A stretch of 5,838 bases of DNA from an uncultured Clostridia bacterium (GTDB taxonomy: Bacteria; Bacillota; Clostridia; Christensenellales; UBA1242): the NCBI GenBank assembly GCA_946612575.1, contig CAMOEU010000051.1, positions 1 to 5,838 of the forward strand, in the 5' to 3' direction. Below are positions 1-4,729 of the stretch, piece by piece. Every line of letters begins with the position of its first letter. The first letter of the stretch is position 1. The notes beneath the pieces were generated by a model. It was not told the DNA's origin. It saw nothing but the letters and a program-made list of their open reading frames with translations, and ran no database searches. The translations under genes were made by a program, and so were the position numbers.

Positions 1-543
1 TACATACCAGCATCAATTGGATTTATTTTGGGCGGATTGTTTATTGTGATTTTGGGCTATTTTTGTCGAATTTTGTCTAAAAATGACCAAAACAAAGCAA
101 AACCAATCAAATTTTTTGCAGCTATGACAATTCACAATATCCCAGAAGGCCTTGCAGTCGGCTTTTCGCTTGGCACAGCGGTTGCCACAAACAATTTATA
201 TCTCACAGCATTTATGTTTGCACTCGGAATCGCTCTTCAAAACTTTCCTGAAGGTCTTGCAACAGCCATTCCACTGCAAAAATACACAAAAAATCGCAAA
301 AAATCGTTTCTGTTTGCATTTTTAAGCGGTGTTGTTGAGCCAATTTTTGCAATTTTGGGATATTTGCTTGCCACTTCAATAACATTCTTACTTCCTTGGC
401 TGTTATCTTTTTCTGCCGGAGCAATGATTTTTGTCGTTGTTGAAGAACTTATCCCCGAACTTCAAGAAGACAACTCACAAATTGGATCTATACTCCTTTT
501 GTTTGGATTTGTTTTGATGATGATAATGGATTTAGCATTATAA
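1..543 (+). CDS. ZIP-family divalent metal transporter, GufA/ZupT-like, 5'-truncated by window edge
   Basis: The reading frame is open from base 1 to a TAA at 541-543, giving 180 residues of the C-terminal part. A TTG at 28 could be mistaken for the start, but the frame continues upstream without a stop, so the true start lies outside the window. The hallmark ZIP metal-site segments are present. One helix carries HNIPEGLAVG (fragment residues about 45-54) and the next carries QNFPEGLAT (about 80-88). These are followed by an SGVVEP segment near residue 113 and a final AGAMIFVVVEELIPE helix. In this family the H, N and E residues of the two PEG motifs form the binuclear metal site. Several hydrophobic helices are evident and the protein would sit in the cytoplasmic membrane. 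Family members are usually about 250-270 residues, so roughly 80-90 are missing. Substrate is probably zinc, but ZIPs also carry iron, manganese or cadmium and specificity cannot be read here. The gene converges with the nrd-dut operon and has no clear terminator of its own. Confidence 0.93.
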   Translation, partial: YIPASIGFILGGLFIVILGYFCRILSKNDQNKAKPIKFFAAMTIHNIPEGLAVGFSLGTAVATNNLYLTAFMFALGIALQNFPEGLATAIPLQKYTKNRKKSFLFAFLSGVVEPIFAILGYLLATSITFLLPWLLSFSAGAMIFVVVEELIPELQEDNSQIGSILLLFGFVLMMIMDLAL

Positions 544-607
544 AAACACAAAAAATTAAATACGGAATTAAATTAATTAAATTTAATAAAAAATAATTAA
601 AATAAAA

Positions 608-639
608 AAATATGCAAAATCGCTAGAAATTGCATATTT
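608..639 (-). terminator. Putative intrinsic terminator of the nrdD-nrdG-dut operon
   Basis: Perfect 10-bp inverted repeat AAATATGCAA (608-617) and TTGCATATTT (630-639) around a 12-nt loop. Read on the minus strand, the stem lies 46 nt after the dut stop and runs straight into a T-rich tract (TTTTATTTTAATT), the arrangement of a rho-independent terminator. Read on the plus strand the following bases are ACTGACG, so it is a poor terminator for the transporter. Only two G-C pairs are in the stem, so it is weak. Confidence 0.5.
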
Positions 640-685
640 ACTGACGAAAAATTGATTCCGAATTTAATTTTTTATTTATTTTTTA

Positions 686-1132
686 TTATTTTTTACCAGT
701 TGAGCCAAAGCCACCCTCACCGCGATTTGTATCATTTAAAGCATCAACTTCTTCAAAAATTCCTTGAATGTATGGAGCAAAAACAATTTGAGCAATTCTG
801 TCTCCATTTGCAACAACTCTTGTTTCATTTGAATGATTGTGCAAAACAACCTTCACTTCTCCACGATAATCTGAATCAACAACACCAACTTTGTTTGCTG
901 GAGCAAGACCTTGTTTGCAGGCAAGACCTGATCTTGCATAAACAAGACCAACAAGCCCTTTTTCCATTTCCATACAAATACCTGTCGAAATAAATTTTGT
1001 TTCTCCGGGCAAAATTGTGACATCTTCATCTAAGAATGCATATAAATCAGCCCCAGCAGCTTCTTCACTGCCATAAGTAGGCATTTTTGCATTCGGATTC
1101 AATTTTTTTATCTTAACTTTTGTTGTTTGCAT
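686..1132 (-). CDS. dut: Deoxyuridine 5'-triphosphate nucleotidohydrolase (dUTPase), trimeric type
   Basis: Hydrolyses dUTP to dUMP and pyrophosphate, lowering uracil misincorporation and supplying dUMP to thymidylate synthase. The protein is 148 residues, normal for the homotrimeric family, and all five family motifs are visible in order: AAGADLYA (25-32); ARSGLACKQG (66-75); GVVDSDYRGE (83-92), with D86 as the expected catalytic aspartate and Y89 as the base-recognising tyrosine; GDRIAQIVF (110-118); and the flexible C-terminal arm RGEGGFGSTG (137-146), whose Phe stacks on the base. I choose the ATG at 1132 (protein MQTTKV). It lies 1 nt after the nrdG stop with GGGGGA just upstream, and the 16-residue in-frame extension only reads through the end of nrdG. 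The near-zero spacing implies translational coupling and co-transcription with nrdD and nrdG, which fits a shared role in dNTP supply. A probable terminator follows at 608-639. Confidence 0.97.
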   Translation of the reverse strand: MQTTKVKIKKLNPNAKMPTYGSEEAAGADLYAFLDEDVTILPGETKFISTGICMEMEKGLVGLVYARSGLACKQGLAPANKVGVVDSDYRGEVKVVLHNHSNETRVVANGDRIAQIVFAPYIQGIFEEVDALNDTNRGEGGFGSTGKK

Positions 1133-1133
1133 A

Positions 1134-1682
1134 TCATCCCCCACATATTTCATCGATATACTCATCAGGAATAATCTCAACTTTTCCTGACTTTAACGAC
1201 CTTTTTACATCAATTATTCTTTGATTTGCCGAACCTCTGAATCTCAATCTAAGATTTTTCAATTCTTCAACAAATTCTCCATCAACCAAATAATCAATGT
1301 TTTCTATCATTTTTTGTGTATATTCTGTCCAAATTTTGCTTCCCGGCACCATATCTTTGTCAAAAGTATAGCCAGAATAGCACCAAATATCCTTATTTGG
1401 ACACTCTTTCCTAAATCTCAAAATAAGTTCACAGACATCTTTTTGGTTTGCTTTTTCAAATGGTTCTCCACCAAGCAGCGAAAGCCCCTTGATGAAAGAC
1501 TGTTTACACATATTTATGATTTTGTCCTGAACTTCTTTTGTGTATTTTTGCCCATAGTTGAAATCCCAAGTTTCTTCATTGAAGCAGTTTTTGCAGTGAT
1601 GAGTGCATCCGCTCACAAACAAACTCACTCTCACACCAATTCCATCTGCTATATCAACCGGTTTTATGGTCCCGTAATTCAT
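1134..1682 (-). CDS. nrdG: Anaerobic ribonucleoside-triphosphate reductase activating protein (radical SAM)
   Basis: Activase that uses a 4Fe-4S cluster and S-adenosylmethionine to abstract hydrogen from the C-terminal glycine of NrdD, creating the glycyl radical. The 182-residue protein has the radical-SAM cluster motif CTHHCKNC (C26, C30, C33, i.e. CX3CX2C) and the SAM-binding GGEPF (71-75). It also has the NrdG-type C-terminal part with VDGEFVEEL (133-141) and RFRGSANQRIIDV (147-159). Length matches the short, SPASM-less NrdG class. The start at 1682 (MNYGTI) is chosen because GGAGGGG lies 6 nt before it. An in-frame ATG at 1724 would add 14 residues, but those codons are made of the hairpin at 1701-1728 and have no ribosome binding site. 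The stop is TGA, showing the standard bacterial code. The gene follows nrdD by 48 nt and overlaps functionally with it; the intervening hairpin may lower its expression relative to nrdD. Confidence 0.97.
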   Translation of the reverse strand: MNYGTIKPVDIADGIGVRVSLFVSGCTHHCKNCFNEETWDFNYGQKYTKEVQDKIINMCKQSFIKGLSLLGGEPFEKANQKDVCELILRFRKECPNKDIWCYSGYTFDKDMVPGSKIWTEYTQKMIENIDYLVDGEFVEELKNLRLRFRGSANQRIIDVKRSLKSGKVEIIPDEYIDEICGG

Positions 1683-1686
1683 ATTT

Positions 1687-1693
1687 CCCCTCC
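1687..1693 (-). promoter_or_regulatory. Ribosome binding site that decides the nrdG start
   Basis: Minus-strand GGAGGGG ends 4 nt (AAAT) before the ATG at 1682; counted from the GGAGG core the spacer is 6 nt. No comparable site precedes the upstream in-frame ATG at 1724, so the 182-residue form is preferred. Confidence 0.8.
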
Positions 1694-1700
1694 GCAGTTG

Positions 1701-1728
1701 AAAAATGGTGTCAAAAAACACCATTTTT
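1701..1728 (-). terminator. Terminator-like / attenuator hairpin between nrdD and nrdG
   Basis: AAAAATGGTGT (1701-1711) and ACACCATTTTT (1718-1728) form a perfect 11-bp stem with a 6-nt loop. On the minus strand it begins 2 nt after the nrdD TAA, ends in five T residues, and is 7 nt from the nrdG ribosome binding site. The shape is that of a short rho-independent terminator, but the downstream genes need read-through, since no promoter is evident inside the 48-nt gap. Partial termination or protection of the nrdD 3' end are both plausible. Confidence 0.6.
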
Positions 1729-1730
1729 TA

Positions 1731-3905
1731 TTATAAATGCAACACTCTGTCTCTAATTTCTTGTGTTCTGCCTTGGTTCCAATATTGAGTTCCTATGTAT
1801 CCACAAGTTCTTCTTGCAACATTCATCTTGCTTTGGTCACGATTGTGACAATTTGGGCATTCCCAAACAAGTTTTCCATCGTCTTCCACAATTTGGATTT
1901 CGCCATCATAACCACAAACTTGGCAATAATCGCTCTTTGTGTTTATTTCGGCATACATAATGTTGTCATAAATATATTTAAGAAGTGACAAAACAGCATC
2001 AATATTGTTTTTCATATCAGGCACTTCAACATAGCTTATTGCACCACCAGGGCTCAATCTTTGGAAATCGCTTTCAAATTTAAGTTTTGTAAATGCATCA
2101 ATCTCTTCTGTCACATGAACATGATAACTGTTTGTGATATAGCTCTTGTCAGTAATTCCTGGAATGATACCAAATCTTCTTTGAAGAGCTTTTGCAAACT
2201 TATAAGTTGTGCTTTCAAGTGGTGTTCCATAAAGTGAGAAGTCGATATTTTCCTTCTTCTTCCACTCTGCACACTTATCATTCATATGTTGCATAACTTT
2301 AAGTGCAAATCCTTTTGCCCTGTCGTCTGTGTGTGAGAAGCCTGTCATATACTTAACACATTCATAAAGTCCTGCATAACCAAGAGAAATTGTTGAATAG
2401 CCACCATACAAAAGTTTGTCGATTTTTTCTCCCTTCTTAAGTCTTGCAAGTGCACCATATTGCCACAAAATTGGAGCAACATCACTTGGTGTTCCTTTCA
2501 AACGGTTGTGTCTGCACATAAGAGCCTTATAGCAAAGATCAAGTCTTTCGTCAAAAATTTTCCAGAATTGTTTTTCGTTTCCTTTTGAAGAAAGTGCAAC
2601 ATCAGGAAGATTTATTGTGACAACACCTTGATTGAATCTGCCATAATATTTAGGCTTTCCGTTTTCATCAACATAAGGTGTCAAGAAACTTCTGCATCCC
2701 ATGCAAGTGTAGCAATGTCCTTCACCGTTTTTGTCAACTTTATATTCAAGCATCTTCTTTTCGCTGATATAGTCAGGCACCATTCTCTTTGCACTACATT
2801 TTGCAGCAAGTTGTGTCAAATAATAATATGGACTGTTTTCGTGGATGTTTTGCTCTTCCAAAACATAAATGAGTTTTGGGAATGCTGGAGTAATCCAAAC
2901 ACCAGCTTCATTCTTAACACCTTGAATTCTTTGCTTCAAAGTCTCTTCAATAATAATTGCAAGATCTTTCTTTTCTTGTTCATTTCTTGCTTCACCAAGA
3001 TACATAAACACAGTAATAAATGGAGCTTGTCCATTTGTTGTCATCAATGTGACAACTTGATATTGAATTGTTTGAACACCACTTGCAATTTCTTTTCTCA
3101 ATTTTTCTTCGATAATTTCTTTAATCTTGTCATCAGATACCTTAACACCAGCTTTTTCAAATTCCTTTTTCACTTCTTCAGTAATCTTTTTTCTGCTGTC
3201 ATTAACAAATGGAGCAAGGTGTGTCAAACTGATGCTTTGTCCACCATATTGTGATGAGGCAACTTGTGCAATAATTTGAGTTGCAATGTTGCATGCTGTC
3301 AAAAATCTATGTGGTTTTTCAATCATTGTTCCGCTAATAACTGTGCCGTTTTGCAACATATCCTCAAGATTTACAAGGTCGCAGTTGTGCATGTGTTGGG
3401 CATAATAATCCATATCATGGAAGTGAATGATTCCTTCATCATGAGCTTTAACAATATCTTGTGGAAGCAAAATTCTGCGGCTCAAATCCTTTGAAACTTC
3501 GCCAGCCATATAATCTCTTTGAACACTGCTAACTGTTGGGTTTTTGTTTGAATTTTCTTGTTTAACTTCTTCATTTTCTTGTTCAATCAAACCCATAATT
3601 TGTTCGTCAGTTGTGTTTGATTTTCTAGCCAATGCACGAGTGTATCTATATGTAATATAAGCACGAGCCAAATTAAATGCATTTTCACCCATAAGAGCAT
3701 CTTCAACCAAGTCTTGAATTTCTTCAACACTGAATGCTCTCTTTGCTTTCTTTGCAGCATTTGTAATGTCTTTTGTGATTTCTTCAATCTTTTCATCGCT
3801 AATACGGAAATTTTCCGCAACACTCAAATTTGCCTTTGTGATTGCACTGCTGATCTTCTTTGGATCGAATGTAGCTTCTGAACCATTTCTTTTGATAACT
3901 TTCAT
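1731..3905 (-). CDS. nrdD: Anaerobic (class III) ribonucleoside-triphosphate reductase, glycyl radical enzyme
   Basis: Reduces ribonucleoside triphosphates to deoxyribonucleoside triphosphates in the absence of oxygen. The 724-residue protein has an N-terminal ATP-cone (about 1-95, starting MKVIKRNGSEATFDP), the allosteric activity domain that senses ATP versus dATP. The catalytic barrel contains HMHNC with C175 and the MGCRSFL segment with C404, matching the conserved active-site cysteines of class III enzymes; C404 is the likely thiyl radical carrier. Near the C terminus are two CxxC pairs (C661/C664 and C683/C686) for the structural zinc. These are followed by the glycyl radical motif RRTCGYIG, in which G702 is the radical site, and then a short tail. 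All key residues are intact. The ATG at 3905 is chosen over the one at 3941 because GGAGG lies 6 nt upstream and the ATP-cone begins there. It is the first gene of nrdD-nrdG-dut, with a promoter and NrdR box directly upstream. The enzyme is irreversibly damaged by oxygen, implying an anaerobic lifestyle. Confidence 0.98.
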   Translation of the reverse strand: MKVIKRNGSEATFDPKKISSAITKANLSVAENFRISDEKIEEITKDITNAAKKAKRAFSVEEIQDLVEDALMGENAFNLARAYITYRYTRALARKSNTTDEQIMGLIEQENEEVKQENSNKNPTVSSVQRDYMAGEVSKDLSRRILLPQDIVKAHDEGIIHFHDMDYYAQHMHNCDLVNLEDMLQNGTVISGTMIEKPHRFLTACNIATQIIAQVASSQYGGQSISLTHLAPFVNDSRKKITEEVKKEFEKAGVKVSDDKIKEIIEEKLRKEIASGVQTIQYQVVTLMTTNGQAPFITVFMYLGEARNEQEKKDLAIIIEETLKQRIQGVKNEAGVWITPAFPKLIYVLEEQNIHENSPYYYLTQLAAKCSAKRMVPDYISEKKMLEYKVDKNGEGHCYTCMGCRSFLTPYVDENGKPKYYGRFNQGVVTINLPDVALSSKGNEKQFWKIFDERLDLCYKALMCRHNRLKGTPSDVAPILWQYGALARLKKGEKIDKLLYGGYSTISLGYAGLYECVKYMTGFSHTDDRAKGFALKVMQHMNDKCAEWKKKENIDFSLYGTPLESTTYKFAKALQRRFGIIPGITDKSYITNSYHVHVTEEIDAFTKLKFESDFQRLSPGGAISYVEVPDMKNNIDAVLSLLKYIYDNIMYAEINTKSDYCQVCGYDGEIQIVEDDGKLVWECPNCHNRDQSKMNVARRTCGYIGTQYWNQGRTQEIRDRVLHL

Positions 3906-3911
3906 TTTTTG

Positions 3912-3916
3912 CCTCC
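3912..3916 (-). promoter_or_regulatory. Ribosome binding site that decides the nrdD start
   Basis: Minus-strand GGAGG followed by CAAAAA and the ATG at 3905. It excludes the 12-residue upstream in-frame extension beginning at 3941, which would also start inside the proposed -10 region of the promoter. Confidence 0.85.
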
Positions 3917-3939
3917 AATTTTTAAGTCTTACAGAACAC

Positions 3940-3969
3940 ATTTTATCTCACATCTTGTGGTTTTGTCAA
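3940..3969 (-). promoter_or_regulatory. Sigma-70/SigA-type promoter of the nrdD-nrdG-dut operon
   Basis: Minus-strand TTGACA (3964-3969, perfect -35) is separated by 18 nt from TAAAAT (3940-3945, five of six matches to TATAAT). Transcription would start near 3933, giving a leader of about 28 nt that contains the GGAGG site. The NrdR box lies 7 bp upstream of the -35 element, as expected for a repressor of this promoter. Confidence 0.7.
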
Positions 3970-3976
3970 ACAAAAA

Positions 3977-3992
3977 TCACAATATATTGTAT
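3977..3992 (-). promoter_or_regulatory. NrdR box (operator for the ribonucleotide reductase repressor)
   Basis: TCACAATATATTGTAT matches the published NrdR consensus acaCwAtATaTwGtgt at 14 of 16 positions, including the complete palindromic core CAATATATTG. NrdR boxes normally occur in pairs about three helical turns apart. A degenerate partner (about 9 of 16, mainly the right half) can be placed at 3945-3960, 32 bp away, overlapping the promoter spacer. NrdR is an ATP-cone repressor that binds with dATP/ATP, so this site predicts repression when dNTPs are plentiful. No nrdR gene is in the window. Confidence 0.75.
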
Positions 3993-4010
3993 TTTTTTTA
4001 TTTTTTTTGA

Positions 4011-4038
4011 AAAATAAATTTTCGCCAAATTTTGTCAA
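4011..4038 (-). promoter_or_regulatory. Possible second, upstream promoter for nrdD
   Basis: Minus-strand TTGACA (4033-4038) is followed after 16 nt by TATTTT (4011-4016). The -35 is perfect but the -10 is only moderate and the region is so AT-rich that chance is a real possibility. If used, the NrdR box would lie just downstream of its start and could act as a roadblock. Confidence 0.25.
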
Positions 4039-4078
4039 TTTTTTTATCCCAAAAACGGCTTTAAACAAGCCCCTTGTT

Positions 4079-4094
4079 GTTATAAATTTATAAC
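4079..4094. repeat. Perfect 16-bp palindrome, candidate operator
   Basis: GTTATAAATTTATAAC is its own reverse complement. It lies 150 bp from gpx and 170 bp from nrdD. It resembles a PerR box (TTATAATnATTATAA) in having two TTATAA elements, but they are separated by 2 rather than 3 bases, so the assignment is not made. An unknown dimeric regulator is the simplest inference. Confidence 0.5.
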
Positions 4095-4106
4095 TATAGA
4101 GGGTTT

Positions 4107-4124
4107 TGTTTCACAGTGTTTCAC
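4107..4124. repeat. Direct repeat of TGTTTCAC with 10-bp period
   Basis: TGTTTCAC occurs at 4107-4114 and again at 4117-4124, exactly one helical turn apart, so both would face the same side of the helix. The octamer equals the half-site of the ParB target parS (TGTTTCACGTGAAACA), but the second half is absent, so this is recorded only as a repeat. Confidence 0.5.
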
Positions 4125-4158
4125 GATTAAAAACTATTCGCAAAACACAAATTAGGTT

Positions 4159-4181
4159 AGTTTTGCCTTAAAACTTTTTTT
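4159..4181 (+). terminator. Weak terminator-like hairpin upstream of the gpx promoter
   Basis: AGTTTT (4159-4164) and AAAACT (4170-4175) flank the loop GCCTT and are followed by a run of T residues. With one G-C pair the stem is weak. It overlaps a competing 7-bp inverted repeat GCAAAAC (4140-4146) and GTTTTGC (4160-4166). It may insulate the gpx promoter from transcription starting further upstream, or be chance in AT-rich DNA. Confidence 0.25.
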
Positions 4182-4191
4182 GAAAAAATGT

Positions 4192-4209
4192 TTGTTGATT
4201 AGTCAACAA
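4192..4209. promoter_or_regulatory. Rex-like operator overlapping the gpx -35
   Basis: TTGTTGATTAGTCAACAA is an 18-bp inverted repeat with 7-bp arms and a 4-bp centre. The Rex operator described for Clostridia is TTGTTAAnnnnTTAACAA; 12 of the 14 defined positions match, and the two differences are symmetric (G for A, C for T). Rex is a repressor that leaves DNA when NADH/NAD+ is high. The site covers the -35 and the start of the promoter spacer, so binding would block RNA polymerase. A MarR-type regulator is an alternative reading of the same palindrome. Confidence 0.55.
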
Positions 4210-4220
4210 TAGTGTATAAT
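4192..4220 (+). promoter_or_regulatory. Promoter of the gpx-trxB operon
   Basis: A perfect -10, TATAAT (4215-4220), lies 17 nt after TTGTTG (4192-4197), a weak -35. Transcription would begin near 4227, leaving a leader of about 19 nt with GGGAG (4231-4235) as ribosome binding site 10 nt before the ATG. A strong -10 with a poor -35 embedded in an inverted repeat is typical of a regulated promoter. Confidence 0.7.
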
Positions 4221-4245
4221 AAGCTCATAAGGGAGAAAATATACT

Positions 4246-4719
4246 ATGGGCATTTATGAAATCAAAGTTAAGACAAGAAAAGGTGAGGAAATTGAAATGT
4301 CAACTTTCAAAGGTAAAGTTTTGCTTATTGTAAACACTGCCACAGGATGTGGTTTCACCCCACAATATGAAGGCCTTGAAAAATTATATCAAGCCTACAA
4401 AGATAAGGGCTTTGAAGTTTTGGACTTTCCTTGCAATCAATTTGGTCATCAAGCCCCTGGCACTGATGAAGAAATTCACACTTTCTGCACAAGCAGATAC
4501 AACACAACCTTCCCAAGATTTTCAAAGATTGATGTAAACGGAAAAGACGAACACCCTCTTTACACATATCTCAAATCTCAAAAAGGTGGGATTTTTGGAA
4601 ACAACATCAAGTGGAATTTTTCCAAATTTTTGGTTGACAGAGAAGGAAATGTAGTGAAGAGATATGACAGTCTCAAAACTCCAGAAAAAATCGCAAGTGA
4701 TATAGAAAAATTGTTATAA
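4246..4719 (+). CDS. gpx: Glutathione peroxidase family protein, Cys-type, probably thioredoxin-dependent
   Basis: Cytoplasmic thiol peroxidase of the thioredoxin fold that reduces hydrogen peroxide and organic hydroperoxides. The 157-residue length is usual for bacterial family members. The active site is NTATGCGFTPQY (30-41) with the peroxidatic residue as cysteine C35 (codon TGT), not selenocysteine. FPCNQFG (61-67) supplies the conserved glutamine (Q65), and KWNFSKFLV (122-130) supplies the conserved W123 and N124, completing the usual catalytic tetrad. C81, in FCTSRYNTTFP, corresponds to the resolving cysteine of thioredoxin-dependent plant-type and bacterial enzymes (BtuE type). Its presence, and the thioredoxin reductase gene 10 nt downstream, argue that the reductant is thioredoxin rather than glutathione. 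The start at 4246 has GGGAG upstream; an internal ATG at residue 18 would cut into the fold. It is the first gene of the operon, driven by the promoter and Rex-like site at 4192-4220. Confidence 0.95.
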   Translation: MGIYEIKVKTRKGEEIEMSTFKGKVLLIVNTATGCGFTPQYEGLEKLYQAYKDKGFEVLDFPCNQFGHQAPGTDEEIHTFCTSRYNTTFPRFSKIDVNGKDEHPLYTYLKSQKGGIFGNNIKWNFSKFLVDREGNVVKRYDSLKTPEKIASDIEKLL

Positions 4720-4729
4720 AGGAAATGTT

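Larger units (their letters stand above)
3906..4245. other. Divergent intergenic control region between nrdD and gpx
   Basis: This 340-bp region has no coding frame of note. From the nrdD side it holds a ribosome binding site, promoter, NrdR box, a T8-A-T8 tract (3992-4008), a possible second promoter, and a small stem GGCTT/AAGCC (4057-4071). Next come a perfect 16-bp palindrome (4079-4094), a direct repeat of TGTTTCAC (4107-4124) and two overlapping hairpins (4140-4181). On the gpx side are a Rex-like operator (4192-4209) and the gpx promoter. It is far longer and more structured than the other spacers in the window. I recognise no known riboswitch or small RNA in it. Confidence 0.8.

Noticed and set aside
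28..543. Complete 171-residue transporter starting at TTG 28
   Set aside because: The frame is open to base 1 and ZIP proteins need the upstream helices, so this is an edge-truncated gene, not a short one.
563..669. Long inverted repeat between CGGAATTAAATT-like and AATTTAATT sequences around the dut terminator
   Set aside because: The match is almost only A and T over a long loop and is expected by chance in this composition.
652..993. 113-codon plus-strand open frame rich in Gln, Leu and His
   Set aside because: It is the reverse of dut, whose five motifs are intact; there is no ribosome binding site or family signature.
1221..1736. 171-codon plus-strand open frame antisense to nrdG
   Set aside because: It lies wholly over a well-conserved nrdG, its product has no recognisable motif, and it is explained by codon bias of the opposite strand.
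2628..3254. 208-codon plus-strand open frame antisense to nrdD
   Set aside because: Low-complexity, Phe/Cys/Asn-rich translation typical of an antisense shadow; nrdD on the other strand has all family motifs.
3955..3973. TTGTGG...CAAACAA near the nrdD -35 as a second Rex site
   Set aside because: The arms are imperfect and the total is 19 bp rather than 18, and the bases are already accounted for by the -35 and its flanks.
4057..4078. Small overlapping stems GGCTT/AAGCC and AACAAG/CTTGTT suggesting a riboswitch or small RNA
   Set aside because: Stems of 5-6 bp in short, mutually overlapping positions with no match to a riboswitch class I know.
4080..4093. PerR box for gpx
   Set aside because: TTATAAATTTATAA lacks the central base of the 7-1-7 PerR consensus and sits about 100 bp upstream of the gpx -35, so it is kept only as an unassigned palindrome.
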